Origin: Vreelandella maris
GTDB lineage: Bacteria > Pseudomonadota > Gammaproteobacteria > Pseudomonadales > Halomonadaceae
Assembly: GCF_013371085.1 (NCBI RefSeq)
Contig: NZ_JABWCV010000010.1
Location: 115,333-179,332, forward strand
Reading direction: 5' to 3'
DNA length: 64,000 bases
The notes under the pieces: model-generated
Told to the model about the DNA's origin: nothing
Seen by the model: the letters and a program-made list of their open reading frames with translations, nothing else
The model's database searches: none
Shown: positions 19,658 to 29,171 of the stretch, piece by piece
Layout: each line of letters starts with the position of its first letter
Position numbering within the stretch: the stretch's first letter is position 1
Position numbers and translations under genes: made by a program

Positions 19658-20749
19658 ATGTCCGACACGTCGATCAATCTGGATGAGCTGCGCCAGCGTA
19701 TCGATCAGCTCGATAGCGATATTCTGAATCTGATCAGCGAGCGTGCTAGCTGCGCCCAGCAAGTGGCGCATGTGAAGCTGGCGGAAGATAAAGATGCAGT
19801 GTTCTACCGCCCTGAGCGAGAGGCGCAGGTGCTACGCCGCATTATGGCGTTGAACAAGGGGCCGCTCGATTCAGAAGAGATGGCGCGCTTATTTCGTGAA
19901 ATTATGTCGGCGTGTTTGGCATTAGAACAGCCGGTTAAGGTTGCTTATTTAGGTCCTGAAGGCACCTTTACTCAGCAGGCTGCCCTCAAGCATTTTGGTG
20001 AAAGCGCCGTAAGCCTACCCATGGCGGCCATTGACGAGGTATTTCGTGAAGTAGAAGCGGGTGCCGTGCATTACGGCGTGGTGCCGGTGGAAAACTCCAC
20101 AGAAGGGGTGGTGAATCACACCCTGGATACCTTTATGGACTCTTCGATTAAAATTTGTGGCGAGGTGGTACTGCGTATCCACCACCACTTACTGGTCAGT
20201 GAAAACACACGCCGCGATAAAGTCTCGCGTATCTATTCGCACCCGCAGTCGTTTGCCCAGTGTCGTAAATGGCTGGATGCACATTACCCCCATGCTGAGC
20301 GGGTGCCGGTTTCCTCTAACGCTGAAGCCGCCAAGTTGGTGAAAACTGAGTGGCATAGTGCGGCAATTGCGGGCGATATGGCGGCTAAGCTATATGGTCT
20401 TGAGCATATCGCGGAAAAAATTGAAGACAGCCCGGATAACTCCACGCGGTTTTTGATTATTGGTAATCAAGACGTGCCTATGGCAGGAGAGGACAAAACC
20501 TCAATTGTGGTCGCCATGCGCAACCAGCCGGGGACGCTTCATGCTTTATTAGAACCGTTTCATCGCCATCAGATCGACCTAACGCGTCTTGAAACACGTC
20601 CTTCACGTACCGGGGTGTGGAACTACGTATTTTTCATCGATTTTAAAGGCCATCGTGACGAGCCCCAGGTCGCCGCGGTGCTTGAAGAAGTAAGGCTACG
20701 GGCAGCGGACTTGCGCGTGTTGGGTTCCTACCCCGTGGGCGTGCTGTGA
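19658..20749 (+). CDS. pheA: Bifunctional chorismate mutase/prephenate dehydratase (P-protein)
   Basis: A 363-residue enzyme of phenylalanine synthesis. The chorismate mutase domain (about residues 5-90: LDELRQRIDQLDSDILNLIS) is followed by prephenate dehydratase (about 95-270: AYLGPEGTFTQQAALKHFGE, VPVENSTEGVVNHTLDTF) and a C-terminal ACT domain for phenylalanine feedback (LETRPSRTGVWNYVFFIDF). ATG at 19658 begins MSDTSINLDEL. Its stop overlaps the GTG start of the tyrA-aroA fusion by 4 bp (GTGA). Confidence 0.97.
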   Translation: MSDTSINLDELRQRIDQLDSDILNLISERASCAQQVAHVKLAEDKDAVFYRPEREAQVLRRIMALNKGPLDSEEMARLFREIMSACLALEQPVKVAYLGPEGTFTQQAALKHFGESAVSLPMAAIDEVFREVEAGAVHYGVVPVENSTEGVVNHTLDTFMDSSIKICGEVVLRIHHHLLVSENTRRDKVSRIYSHPQSFAQCRKWLDAHYPHAERVPVSSNAEAAKLVKTEWHSAAIAGDMAAKLYGLEHIAEKIEDSPDNSTRFLIIGNQDVPMAGEDKTSIVVAMRNQPGTLHALLEPFHRHQIDLTRLETRPSRTGVWNYVFFIDFKGHRDEPQVAAVLEEVRLRAADLRVLGSYPVGVL

Positions 20750-23034
20750 CGTTGATGGGGGCAAAGAGCGTAGGAAAAACCACCTGCCATGAGACTCGCT
20801 TACTGATTGTTGGCTTGGGATTAATTGGTGGTTCACTAGCGGCAGCACTGCGCGTGTCAGGGTTTCAGGGGCACATAGTCGCCTGTGATCCTGATGAGGG
20901 TGAGATTGCTCGCGGTATTGAAATGGGGCTGATCGATTCAGGCGGTACCCACCTCGCTGAGCAAGTAAATGACGCTACCATGGTGGTGCTGGCGGTGCCG
21001 GTGCTCGCCATGGAAAGCGTTATGGCCGCTCTGGCTGATGCGCTGCCTACCGCTGCTGCCAATGTGGTTATCACCGACGTGGGCAGTACCAAAGCCACTA
21101 TTCGGGCTTGTGCCCAGCGTGTGTTTGGCCAGGTGCCCACTAATATGGTGCTGGGACATCCGATTGCCGGTTCAGAAAAAAGCGGTGTCGCGGCGGCAAA
21201 TCCGCGCCTGTATGTCGATCATAAAGTGATTCTTACCCCTGAGCCGAACGTTGAGCCTAACGCTCTGCAGCGCGTGCGTAACCTTTGGCAGGCCTGTGGC
21301 GCTGAGGTGCTGGAAATGGACGTTGAGCGCCATGACCACGTGCTGGCCCGCACCAGCCATCTTCCCCATCTGCTGGCTTTTTCTCTGGTAGACACGCTAG
21401 CCCGACAAGATGAGCGGCTGGATATCTTTCGCTACGCTGCAGGCGGCTTCCGTGACTTTACCCGGATTGCGGGTAGCGACCCAGTGATGTGGCGGGATAT
21501 TTTCATCGCCAATAAGCAGGCGGTGTTAGCCTCGCTGGATGATTTTGAGGTAGGGCTTGCCCGTCTTCGCCAAGCGGTAGAGACCGGTGACAGCGATGGG
21601 CTGATTGCCACCTTTGACCGGGCCAGTCATGCCCGCCACTATTTCGACTCTTTATTGAACAAAACCAGTTATCAGGCGGAATATCATATGCAACCACAAG
21701 GTAAAGTCACCTACCGTGTGCAGCCGGGCGGCCAGGCGCAGGGACGTTTGCGCGTTCCAGGCGATAAGTCGATGTCTCATCGCTCTATTATGCTCGGCGC
21801 GCTGGCGGAAGGCGTCACCGAAGTAAAAGGCTTTCTAGAAGGCGAGGATAGCCTCGCCACCCTGCAGGCGTTCCGTGAAATGGGCGTGGCGATTGAAGGG
21901 CCGCATCAGGGCAAAGTCACCATTCATGGTGTAGGCATGCATGGCTTAAAAGCCCCCTCTGGGCCGCTCTATGTGGGTAACTCGGGCACCGCTATGCGGT
22001 TGTTTTCAGGTTTGCTCGCCGGTCAGGCCTTTGACAGTGAGTTAACAGGCGATGAGTCGCTGACCAAGCGCCCTATGGGCCGCGTGGCTGACCCGCTGCG
22101 GTTGATGGGTGCAACGATCGATACCGCTGAAGGTGGTCGCCCGCCACTAAAAATTCGCGGTGGAGCTGTTCTGAAAGGCATTGATTACGATATGCCCATG
22201 GCCAGTGCCCAGGTGAAATCCTGCCTGCTGTTGGCAGGGCTCTACGCTGAAGGCGAAACCCGTGTACGTGAACCAGCGCCCACACGCGACCACACCGAAC
22301 GTATGCTCAATGGTTTTGGTTATGCGGTTTATCGAGAAGGTGATACCTGCTGGCTGCAGGGTGGCGGTAAGTTAACGGCCGGGCCGATCGATGTGCCTTC
22401 GGATATCTCTTCAGCAACGTTTTTCTTGGTCGCAGCGGCTATCACACCGGGTTCTGATATAACCCTTGAACATGTAGGTATTAACCCCACCCGGATCGGC
22501 GTTATCAATATTCTGAATTTGATGGGGGCCGATTTAACGCTTGAAAATGAGCGTGAGGTAGGGGGTGAGCCGGTGGCGGATATTCGTGTTCGCTATGCGC
22601 CACTTAAAGGGATTGATATTCCCGTTGATCAAGTGCCGTTAGCGATTGATGAATTTCCTGCCCTCTTTATTGCTGCCGCCAACGCAAACGGCGTAACCCG
22701 CCTAAGAGGCGCAGAAGAGCTGCGTGTTAAAGAGTCTGATCGCCTCCAGGCAATGGCGGATGGCATGGCCATCTTGGGTGTTAAGCACACGCTACTTGAT
22801 GACGGTATCGATATTACCGGCAACGGTAATGCCGAGGTGGCCAGTTATGGCGGTGGGCGTATCGATAGCCTAGGTGATCACCGTATTGCCATGGCGTTTG
22901 CGATTGCATCGCTACGGGCGAGTGCAGAAATTGAGATTGAAGACTGCGCCAATGTGGCGACCTCTTTCCCTGATTTCGTTGAATTAGCCACGCGTATTGG
23001 CATGGACGTTAACGTGGAGGGCGCGCATGAATGA
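20746..23034 (+). CDS. Fused prephenate dehydrogenase / 3-phosphoshikimate 1-carboxyvinyltransferase
   Basis: A 762-residue fusion of two aromatic-pathway enzymes. Residues 1 to about 310 are TyrA, with an NAD-binding [15 protein letters not shown], the active-site [12 protein letters not shown] and [12 protein letters not shown]. From about residue 315 the protein is AroA (EPSP synthase): [39 protein letters not shown], and a late PDFVELA. The same fusion is known in Pseudomonas, where a hisC-like gene usually lies between pheA and tyrA; here that gene is absent and the fusion directly overlaps pheA. The start is a GTG within the pheA stop; an ATG three codons later is the alternative. An in-frame ATG at 21688 could make a separate AroA but has no clear ribosome-binding site. 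Confidence 0.95.
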   Translation: MTLMGAKSVGKTTCHETRLLIVGLGLIGGSLAAALRVSGFQGHIVACDPDEGEIARGIEMGLIDSGGTHLAEQVNDATMVVLAVPVLAMESVMAALADALPTAAANVVITDVGSTKATIRACAQRVFGQVPTNMVLGHPIAGSEKSGVAAANPRLYVDHKVILTPEPNVEPNALQRVRNLWQACGAEVLEMDVERHDHVLARTSHLPHLLAFSLVDTLARQDERLDIFRYAAGGFRDFTRIAGSDPVMWRDIFIANKQAVLASLDDFEVGLARLRQAVETGDSDGLIATFDRASHARHYFDSLLNKTSYQAEYHMQPQGKVTYRVQPGGQAQGRLRVPGDKSMSHRSIMLGALAEGVTEVKGFLEGEDSLATLQAFREMGVAIEGPHQGKVTIHGVGMHGLKAPSGPLYVGNSGTAMRLFSGLLAGQAFDSELTGDESLTKRPMGRVADPLRLMGATIDTAEGGRPPLKIRGGAVLKGIDYDMPMASAQVKSCLLLAGLYAEGETRVREPAPTRDHTERMLNGFGYAVYREGDTCWLQGGGKLTAGPIDVPSDISSATFFLVAAAITPGSDITLEHVGINPTRIGVINILNLMGADLTLENEREVGGEPVADIRVRYAPLKGIDIPVDQVPLAIDEFPALFIAAANANGVTRLRGAEELRVKESDRLQAMADGMAILGVKHTLLDDGIDITGNGNAEVASYGGGRIDSLGDHRIAMAFAIASLRASAEIEIEDCANVATSFPDFVELATRIGMDVNVEGAHE

Positions 23035-23725
23035 TCGCGCTTCAGCTGTTCCAGTGCTCACCATTGATGGCCCAGGCGGGGCAGGTAAAGGCACCATTAG
23101 TGGTTTAGTAGCAGAACGCCTGGGCTGGCATTTGCTGGATAGTGGCGCACTGTATCGGCTGACGGCTCAAGCAGCGGTTAAGCATAACGTAGCCGTTGAC
23201 GATGAGGCGGGGCTTGCCCGCTTAGCGGAGCAATTGGATGTCGCCTTTCCAGTTGAAGATGGTCAGCCACGAACGCTACTAGAAGGTGAAGATGTTGGCC
23301 AGGTGATTCGTACCGAGCAAGCCGGTGAGCGTGCTTCACAGGTGGCGGCACTGCCTGCGGTGCGCCAAGCGCTGCTGCAACGCCAGCGCGATTTCTGCCA
23401 AGCGCCGGGGTTGGTAGCTGACGGTCGTGATATGGGTACCGTGGTATTTCCAGACGCGCCGCTGAAGATTTTTTTAACGGCGAGTGCGGACGAACGTGCG
23501 CGTCGACGCTATCTGCAGTTGCAGGAAGCCGGGGTGAGTGCTAGTCTTTCGAGTCTTTTAAAGGAGATTCAGGCACGCGATGCACGCGACACGCAACGCA
23601 GCGTGGCCCCTCTCAAGCCGGCAGATGATGCCATTACGCTTGATACCACGCGTCTGAGCATACCGGAAGTGGTTGAACGACTGACCGAACTGCTCGCCCA
23701 AAAAGGGCTGGTAAGCGGCGTGTGA
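23027..23725 (+). CDS. cmk: Cytidylate kinase
   Basis: A 232-residue kinase that phosphorylates CMP and dCMP. The P-loop [12 protein letters not shown] is at about residues 12-23, DSGALYR and [15 protein letters not shown] are substrate-binding blocks, and [15 protein letters not shown] is the lid region. ATG at 23027 overlaps the end of the tyrA-aroA fusion by 8 bp and is preceded by GGAGG at 23016-23020. It is followed by rpsA after 183 bp. Confidence 0.96.
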   Translation: MNDRASAVPVLTIDGPGGAGKGTISGLVAERLGWHLLDSGALYRLTAQAAVKHNVAVDDEAGLARLAEQLDVAFPVEDGQPRTLLEGEDVGQVIRTEQAGERASQVAALPAVRQALLQRQRDFCQAPGLVADGRDMGTVVFPDAPLKIFLTASADERARRRYLQLQEAGVSASLSSLLKEIQARDARDTQRSVAPLKPADDAITLDTTRLSIPEVVERLTELLAQKGLVSGV

Positions 23726-23844
23726 TTCTCCCTTGCGGCGCTTTTGGATAGGTGTCACGACGTGGCAGGGCACTAAACTCACATCGGTGAGCCCGGTCAG
23801 GTCTAACCAGCGTTAACACCCCCAAAGGCTGAGTGACATTAGGC

Positions 23845-23882
23845 CCGCACTTGCTGGTGGTGCGGAGAAGGCATTTATGCCT
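23845..23882 (+). promoter_or_regulatory. Structured leader of rpsA
   Basis: Two hairpins precede rpsA: CCGCAC-loop-GTGCGG at 23845-23865 and AGGCA-TTTA-TGCCT at 23869-23882. In E. coli ribosomal protein S1 binds its own folded leader and represses translation; a similar arrangement is inferred here from position and structure only. The AGGAA ribosome-binding site at about 23900 follows. Confidence 0.4.
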
Positions 23883-23908
23883 CAACAACGTAATTACGTA
23901 GGAACACC

Positions 23909-25588
23909 ATGAGCGAAAGCTTTGCTGAGCTGTTTGAACAGTCTCTTAACGACATCAACATGGAGCCAGGCGCTATTGTCGCGGCTCAGGTTGTCGACAT
24001 TGACGGTGACTGGGTTACTGTCAACGCTGGCCTAAAATCTGAAGGTCAGATTCCGGCGTCACAATTCCGCGATGAACACGGTAACCTGAACATCGCTATC
24101 GGTGACGACGTGCACGTTGCACTTGAAGCCGTTGAAGATGGCTTCGGTGAAACTCGTCTGTCCCGTGAAAAAGCCAAGCGCGCAGAAGCTTGGAAGGTTC
24201 TGGAAGCAGCCTTCGAGAAAGACGAAATCATCAAGGGCGTTATTAACGGTAAGGTTAAAGGCGGCTTCACAGTTGAAGTTGACTCTATCCGTGCCTTCTT
24301 GCCTGGCTCGTTGGTTGACGTTCGTCCGGTTCGCGACACTGCGCACCTGGAAAATAAAGAGCTGGACTTCAAAGTCATCAAGCTTGATCCGAAGCGCAAC
24401 AACGTCGTGGTATCACGTCGTGCGGTTCTGGAAGCAGAGAACAGTGCCGAGCGCGAAGCGCTGCTGGCAACTCTGCAAGAAGGCCAGCAGATCAAGGGTA
24501 TCGTTAAGAACCTGACAGACTACGGCGCTTTCGTAGACCTGGGTGGCGTTGACGGCTTGCTGCACATCACAGACATGGCGTGGAAGCGTATTAAGCATCC
24601 GTCCGAAATCGTTGCCGTTGGCGACGAGATCAACGTCAAGGTTCTGAAGTTTGACCGCGAGCGCAACCGCGTTTCACTGGGTCTGAAGCAGTTGGGCGAA
24701 GATCCGTGGGTCAACATTAAAGAGCGTTACCCAGAAGGCATGAAAGTACACGCAGTCGTCACTAACCTGACTGACTACGGTTGCTTTGCTGAGCTGGAAG
24801 AGGGTGTTGAAGGTTTGGTTCACGTGTCTGAAATGGACTGGACCAACAAAAACATCCATCCGTCTAAAGTCGTTCAAGTGGGCGATGATGTTGACGTCAT
24901 GGTGTTGGATATCGACGAAGAGCGTCGTCGTATTTCTCTGGGCATCAAGCAGTGTACTGCTAACCCGTGGGAAACCTTCAACACTGACTACAACAAGGGC
25001 GATCGCGTTTCAGGTACCATCAAGTCGATCACTGACTTCGGTATCTTTATCGGCCTGGAAGGCGGTATCGACGGTCTGGTTCACCTGTCTGATATTTCTT
25101 GGACTGATACTGGCGAAGAAGCCGTACGCAGCTTTAAGAAAGGCGACGAAGCTGAAGCCGTTATCCTGTCTATTGATCCTGAGCGTGAGCGTATCTCGCT
25201 GGGCATCAAGCAGATGGATTCTGACCCCGTTGCTGAGTACTTGTCAGTCAATGATAAGGGCAGCATCGTAACGGGTCGTGTCATTGAAGTTGATGCTAAA
25301 GAAGCTCAAGTTGAATTGGCGACTGACGTTATTGCTGTGCTGAAAGCTTCTGAAATTAGTGCTGATCGCGTAGAAGACGCGCGTAATGTACTGAATGAAG
25401 GCGACAGTGTAGAAGCCCGTATCGTGAGTGTTGATCGCAAGAGCCGTCAGATTAACCTGTCGGTAAAAGCGAAAGACCAGGATGATACGCGTCAGAACCT
25501 GAAGAAGATGCGTGAGCAAGAGCCGGAAACTGCGGGTGGCCCGACTACAATCGGCGACCTGATCAAGCAGCAGATGGGCCAAGACTAA
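23909..25588 (+). CDS. rpsA: 30S ribosomal protein S1
   Basis: A 559-residue RNA-binding ribosomal protein built from six S1 (OB-fold) repeats. Typical repeat blocks are [33 protein letters not shown] and [20 protein letters not shown]. It starts [13 protein letters not shown], as in E. coli, and its length matches the E. coli protein (557). S1 brings structured mRNAs to the 30S subunit. The usual downstream ihfB is not present; a terminator follows and mvaT lies beyond it. Confidence 0.98.
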   Translation: MSESFAELFEQSLNDINMEPGAIVAAQVVDIDGDWVTVNAGLKSEGQIPASQFRDEHGNLNIAIGDDVHVALEAVEDGFGETRLSREKAKRAEAWKVLEAAFEKDEIIKGVINGKVKGGFTVEVDSIRAFLPGSLVDVRPVRDTAHLENKELDFKVIKLDPKRNNVVVSRRAVLEAENSAEREALLATLQEGQQIKGIVKNLTDYGAFVDLGGVDGLLHITDMAWKRIKHPSEIVAVGDEINVKVLKFDRERNRVSLGLKQLGEDPWVNIKERYPEGMKVHAVVTNLTDYGCFAELEEGVEGLVHVSEMDWTNKNIHPSKVVQVGDDVDVMVLDIDEERRRISLGIKQCTANPWETFNTDYNKGDRVSGTIKSITDFGIFIGLEGGIDGLVHLSDISWTDTGEEAVRSFKKGDEAEAVILSIDPERERISLGIKQMDSDPVAEYLSVNDKGSIVTGRVIEVDAKEAQVELATDVIAVLKASEISADRVEDARNVLNEGDSVEARIVSVDRKSRQINLSVKAKDQDDTRQNLKKMREQEPETAGGPTTIGDLIKQQMGQD

Positions 25589-25611
25589 TTATCGATTAGT
25601 TATTGGTTGAT

Positions 25612-25641
25612 AAAAGCGCCGCCCTTATGGGCGGCGCTTTT
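25612..25641 (+). terminator. Rho-independent terminator after rpsA
   Basis: AAAAGCGCCGCCC-ttat-GGGCGGCGCTTTT is a perfect long GC-rich stem ending in a T tract. It starts 24 bp after the rpsA stop and ends the gyrA-rpsA gene run. Confidence 0.93.
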
Positions 25642-25921
25642 GTTTGTAAGTGTTGAGCCTTCTAATAGATGACACATAAATTCACAAAGCAATGATGAGC
25701 TATTAGGGTTATAAAACACTTTAAATAGCAGTTGTGTTTTTAAAAAACGATTAGTAATTGAGTAAAAATCAACTAGACTGTTGTCAGTTAGTCTTTTTAC
25801 AGCAATAATGTCCCAGCATTCTGAACTAGTGGGTGCCAAGGTTGTCAAGTTAGCACCTAAGCCAGTTGAACCCCTTTCAGTTGGACCCCGTTCAGTTGGA
25901 TACGATACTAAAGGAACCCCG
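25642..25921. other. A/T-rich intergenic region upstream of mvaT
   Basis: After the rpsA terminator there are 280 bp without a credible gene. The stretch is A/T-rich to about 25800. The mvaT frame stays open upstream to 25781, but that translation has no MvaT resemblance and its last part is the tandem repeat listed separately. An A/T-rich leader would suit autoregulation by MvaT, which prefers such DNA; this is inference. Confidence 0.4.
25863..25907 (+). repeat. Three tandem 15-bp repeats in the mvaT leader
   Basis: Units CAGTTGAACCCCTTT, CAGTTGGACCCCGTT and CAGTTGGATACGATA start at 25863, 25878 and 25893. They lie directly before the mvaT ribosome-binding site (AAAGGAA) and may be part of its 5' untranslated region. 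No known function. Confidence 0.75.
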
Positions 25922-26296
25922 ATGTCATTACTTAACGAATATATTCAAAAAGAACAGCAGCTGAAGCAGCTTCAAGAAGACCTACAGCGCTTAGAAGGCG
26001 ATCAGCGCCTTAAAAGCGAGTTGGAGTTCAAGGCCAAACTTGAAGCGCTTATGACTGAGTTCGGCAAGCGTCCTAGCGACGTCATTGCTTTACTAGATCC
26101 CGCTTCTGATCAGCGTGGTGTTAAAACGACGGCTAGTGGCAATGCGCGCCGTAAGCGTCGTCTTAAAATTTATAAAAACCCTAAAACCGGGGAAGTCATC
26201 GAAACGCGTGGTGGCAATCATAAAGGTCTGCGTAGCTGGAAGGATGAGTACGGCGATGAAGCCGTCGAATCCTGGCTGGTTCGCATGGAAGATTAA
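25922..26296 (+). CDS. mvaT: H-NS-like xenogeneic silencer of the MvaT family
   Basis: A 124-residue nucleoid protein. The N-terminal half (MSLLNEYIQKEQQLKQLQED onward) is a coiled-coil oligomerisation region. The linker contains the basic NARRKRRLKIYKNPKTG. The C-terminal DNA-binding domain carries GEVIETRGGNHKGLRSWK, where R-G-G-N forms the AT-pincer that reads A/T-rich minor grooves in Pseudomonas MvaT. Its length matches MvaT. It is expected to repress horizontally acquired A/T-rich genes. The ATG at 25922 follows AAAGGAA at proper spacing. Confidence 0.93.
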   Translation: MSLLNEYIQKEQQLKQLQEDLQRLEGDQRLKSELEFKAKLEALMTEFGKRPSDVIALLDPASDQRGVKTTASGNARRKRRLKIYKNPKTGEVIETRGGNHKGLRSWKDEYGDEAVESWLVRMED

Positions 26297-26306
26297 GAAA
26301 TTTAAT

Positions 26307-26341
26307 AACCGGCATTTCTTTACAGAAGTGCCGGTTTTTTA
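26307..26341 (+). terminator. Rho-independent terminator after mvaT
   Basis: AACCGGCATTTCT and AGAAGTGCCGGTT pair around a short loop and are followed by a T tract. It begins 11 bp after the mvaT stop and also faces the convergent AraC-type gene. Confidence 0.9.
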
Positions 26342-26380
26342 TTACCCCAGCTCAGCGGTGCCTCAAAGACGTTATCTTTC

Positions 26381-27214
26381 CTACTGACTTATAAGCGGGA
26401 GCCGAAGCTCTAAACAATGTGCTTTCCATAAGACCTGAGGCGGGTAACCGCTTACGTGGAAGCTATTCTGGCTGTAAAGCAAGTGCGCGATGGTATGCTT
26501 CAACGCATCATAAAGATCAGCTAAATCACCAAAGCGCGTACTTGAATAATAGTGGGTTGGAATGTCGACCCGCCGATAAGGCACCGGTAAGGCAATGTCT
26601 TGAGCGTTATCTGCTGGTTCAAGGTAAAGGCCTACGTCTGTGCGGTAAGAATGAAAATAATCATTATTAAGCGCACCCACTTTGGCCGATAGTATATCAG
26701 GCAGTGAAATGGTGGTTGTCGATAGGCGTAATCGCGCCTGTAAGCAGGCTAGCTGCTTGTTGTGATAGCTTGCATCCCCTAGCCCTTTAATATGCTCAGG
26801 AGCTTGATAGAGGCGCATTAGGATCATTTGGCGGTCACTAGCTTTTTGGATGTCAGTTTTGAAGCCTGGATTAGGCATTGAGCGTGACAGCGTGCTTTTT
26901 AGTGATTGCCGGAAATTACGTGGCCTAAGCTGATAGCGACGCTGGAATGCGCGTGAAAAGGACGAGTGATTATGATACCCACAACGTATCGCAATTTGCG
27001 CTATATTGAGAGGCGTAAGGGCTAACAATACAGCCGCTCTTTCTAATCGTCTTTTTTCGCGGTAGGCGCTAGGCGAAATGTGAAAGCTTTGGCGAAATTG
27101 GCGCCGTACTTGGGAAGACGAATAACCAATATGGTTAGCAAGATCTTCAATACCGAGTGGCTTATCAAGTGTGTCCTGCAGCCAGATCTCAGCTCGTGTC
27201 ATCGCGTTGAACAT
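26381..27214 (-). CDS. AraC-family transcriptional regulator with C-terminal GyrI-like effector domain
   Basis: A 277-residue protein with its DNA-binding domain at the N-terminus (about residues 5-105), as in Rob. It carries two helix-turn-helix units, GIEDLANHIGYSSSQVRRQF and ALTPLNIAQIAIRCGYHNHS, then FSRAFQRRYQLRPRNFR. The C-terminal part (about 125-277) resembles the GyrI-like small-molecule-binding fold (KVGALNNDYFHSY, RRVDIPTHYYSSTRFGDLAD). It probably senses a small ligand and controls stress or efflux genes; no target can be assigned. ATG at 27214 is chosen for a GAGAGG site seven bases upstream; the frame is open for 19 more codons. Confidence 0.85.
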   Translation of the reverse strand: MFNAMTRAEIWLQDTLDKPLGIEDLANHIGYSSSQVRRQFRQSFHISPSAYREKRRLERAAVLLALTPLNIAQIAIRCGYHNHSSFSRAFQRRYQLRPRNFRQSLKSTLSRSMPNPGFKTDIQKASDRQMILMRLYQAPEHIKGLGDASYHNKQLACLQARLRLSTTTISLPDILSAKVGALNNDYFHSYRTDVGLYLEPADNAQDIALPVPYRRVDIPTHYYSSTRFGDLADLYDALKHTIAHLLYSQNSFHVSGYPPQVLWKAHCLELRLPLISQ

Positions 27215-27587
27215 TATCTGGCCTCTCATGCGTGAATCGTACAGGTCGTGCTTATCTCGCCTGTAGTGCACTCTCCCAGTGCGTTAGTGTTTGGTAACCT
27301 AGCTGAATAGCAAATGTTCAGCGTCTAGATGAGAGTTGAATCTCTGTTCAGGCTACTTGTGGCTACGTTGATGCTAAGCATCAATTTTTGAGTTACCGCT
27401 GACTGTGGCGTATTTGATAAAGTGTTTGTCACCATCGTGTGCCTAATGATGTTGCCTTTATGCTGGTAACAGGGCGGCAAAGGCAAGTTTGCTCGTTATC
27501 TTTACGCGTTTGTGCACAGTTTTTGCAAAAAAATGCTACGTTTGTAGCCATGTCGACCATTTCAAGTAAGGTGTAAATGAAACATCG
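27215..27587. other. Intergenic region, 373 bp, between divergent genes
   Basis: It contains a perfect hairpin TTGATGC-taa-GCATCAA at 27368-27384 followed by TTTTTG, which could be a weak terminator or an operator. Near 27536-27549 is GCTAC-gttt-GTAGC. The 12-mer TTGTAGCCATGT at 27542-27553 recurs over the start codon of the Tus-like gene at 28857-28868. No coding sequence is seen. Confidence 0.4.
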
Positions 27588-27932
27588 ATGAAATATCAAA
27601 AGGTTCAAAAGCCGGTAGATGAGCGTGAAAAGCTGCGTAAATTCCGTGAATTAGACGATGCCTTTGCGCAGGCGTTACGTCAGTTAGACGATCCTGATAG
27701 CGACTTTGATATACCGACGGGGCCGCCGGTAAGGTCGCTTGCGGCATTGGAGCAAGATGATGTAGAAACAAAGCAGCAGGAACAACAAGAAGAGCAGGAG
27801 CGTGTGTTTAAACAGCACTTTGAAGCTCTGCTGAATGAGTATGGTATTGACCATGGCGATCTGGCCGAGCTGGTCGAAACACTACTTGGCTATGGGTTAT
27901 GGCAGCAGGATCAAGTGCCAGATAAGGATTAA
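27588..27932 (+). CDS. Small acidic protein of unknown function
   Basis: A 114-residue protein rich in glutamate, glutamine and aspartate, beginning MKYQKVQKPVDEREKLRKFR. A run of glutamine and glutamate near residues 60-72 (KQQEQQEEQERVF) suggests a helical or coiled-coil middle. The C-terminal part (EALLNEYGIDHGDLAELVET) looks like a compact helical module. No signal peptide or membrane helix. It is convergent with the Tus-like gene. I do not recognise a family; length and composition suggest a real gene. Confidence 0.6.
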   Translation: MKYQKVQKPVDEREKLRKFRELDDAFAQALRQLDDPDSDFDIPTGPPVRSLAALEQDDVETKQQEQQEEQERVFKQHFEALLNEYGIDHGDLAELVETLLGYGLWQQDQVPDKD

Positions 27933-27978
27933 GTGCTAGGTAGTTTAGCACCACTACCATACCCTACGTGTGGTAGTG

Positions 27979-28866
27979 CTAGCGGTAACGGTAAACGCGC
28001 AAACTCGGCAGAAATACATCTGGCTCAAGCTTTTCATCGCGCCGTCGTGCCCGTGTGCGAGTGGTGGGGGGCTGTAAAGCGGGCAGGTTTATGTGTGGCA
28101 GCCGCTGGTTATTGTCTGGCACGAAGATAGGCATGGCCGCATTTAGTGCTCGCCTTGTATGCCCATCATCGAGTGGCTCGGTAAAAAATAGATTTGCCCG
28201 CATAAGGGGAGCCTGCGTTTGCACCTGAGCGAGCACTTCGCTGCTTGGGATGCCTGCGAGTTTGCGTAGTTGAATACGGATATGCGGTGCATCGGTATCA
28301 AGCTTTAAAAGCTTTTGCTCAGCCTCTTGAACGGTCAGCCGCTTTATAGAGCGACCACTGCTATACCACGCAAAGCGAACCCGTGACACGGGCGCTTGTG
28401 CGATGGGCAGTTGACGCCAACTCTGCTTGAGGTGCAGGCGGGCAAGCCCATTGCGCCGTAACGCTTCATCAACGTAGGGATGGCGTTGTGGCAGGCGGCT
28501 TTTGGCGTCACTCAAGGTTTGTGGAAAAGCCTGTTTAATATGTTGCAGCAGCTCAGCAAAACTTTTTTTGGCTTGATTAACGACGTCTACCGCTGTCAGT
28601 AATTCATCATTAGCAGCCACAATGGCAATGTAATTTCTCGTTTCGCGGCCATCCTGATCTTGTTCATGCCACATATCGAAAAGCGCTTCGCGTAGCCAGT
28701 GGCGAGAGGGTGTTGCTTGATGAAAGACCCACGATGCCGGTTGCTGCTGTTCAAAAAGCGCAACAGCGGTCTCAATCGTGTCAATTAAAGTGTCAAACTG
28801 CTGCTCCAGCTGAAGCAGCAGATGATAGGCCGAGGGCGATGGTTGATCAGGCATTGTTGTAGCCAT
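27979..28866 (-). CDS. DNA replication terminus site-binding protein (Tus-like)
   Basis: A 295-residue protein that resembles E. coli Tus in length (309) and in several blocks. The stretch RHPYVDEALRRNGLARLHLK followed by VRFAWYSSGRSIKRLTVQEA parallels the Tus segment around its interdomain strands, and the C-terminus FLPSLRVYRYR parallels IPRLHLYV at the end of Tus. Tus binds Ter sites as a monomer and halts replication forks from one direction. A TACAACA sequence identical to the core of E. coli Ter sites overlaps the start codon. The overall identity looks low, so the assignment rests on pattern similarity and remembered annotation of Halomonas homologues. It is downstream of yacG on the same strand. 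Confidence 0.72.
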   Translation of the reverse strand: MATTMPDQPSPSAYHLLLQLEQQFDTLIDTIETAVALFEQQQPASWVFHQATPSRHWLREALFDMWHEQDQDGRETRNYIAIVAANDELLTAVDVVNQAKKSFAELLQHIKQAFPQTLSDAKSRLPQRHPYVDEALRRNGLARLHLKQSWRQLPIAQAPVSRVRFAWYSSGRSIKRLTVQEAEQKLLKLDTDAPHIRIQLRKLAGIPSSEVLAQVQTQAPLMRANLFFTEPLDDGHTRRALNAAMPIFVPDNNQRLPHINLPALQPPTTRTRARRRDEKLEPDVFLPSLRVYRYR

Positions 28867-28868
28867 GT
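28853..28868. promoter_or_regulatory. Possible Ter-like site over the start of the Tus-like gene
   Basis: The plus strand reads ATTGTTGTAGCCATGT, sharing the heptamer TGTTGTA (reverse TACAACA) with the core of E. coli Ter sites. In E. coli a Ter site next to tus mediates autorepression. Here it overlaps the first codons, which constrains the sequence, so chance is a real alternative. Confidence 0.25.
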
Positions 28869-28904
28869 GGATTGCGGGACTTAAAACGTCGGTTGCTTGG
28901 TGCG

Positions 28905-29138
28905 TTATGAGAGCGGCGCATCCTTATCGGCTTGCGCCAACAGTGTTTCTATATCAGCTTCATCCATCGCCGATTCGCCCGATATGCGGTGCGACTCATC
29001 GGCCCAGGCACCTAAATCTAACAGTTGGCAGCGTTTGCTACAGAAAGGGCGGTAGGTGCTCTCAGGCAGCCAAGGCACGCGCTTAGCGCACTGAGGGCAA
29101 CTAACTTCAAGCGGGGAATCGTTTGCAGGGCTAACCAT
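28905..29138 (-). CDS. yacG: DNA gyrase inhibitor YacG
   Basis: A 77-residue zinc protein. Four cysteines (VSCPQC and [15 protein letters not shown]) bind one zinc ion as in E. coli YacG, which binds GyrB and blocks DNA binding. The acidic C-terminal tail ([19 protein letters not shown]) is typical. It follows coaE by 33 bp, and the pilB-pilC-pilD-coaE-yacG order is a common gammaproteobacterial arrangement. Confidence 0.93.
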   Translation of the reverse strand: MVSPANDSPLEVSCPQCAKRVPWLPESTYRPFCSKRCQLLDLGAWADESHRISGESAMDEADIETLLAQADKDAPLS

Positions 29139-29171
29139 AAAAACTCCAATTGCGTTAACAGGGGCGATATC

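Noticed and set aside
27368..27384. FNR site TTGATGCTAAGCATCAA
   Set aside because: The half-sites are perfect, but the spacer is 7 instead of 4 bases, and the following T run makes a weak terminator hairpin more likely.
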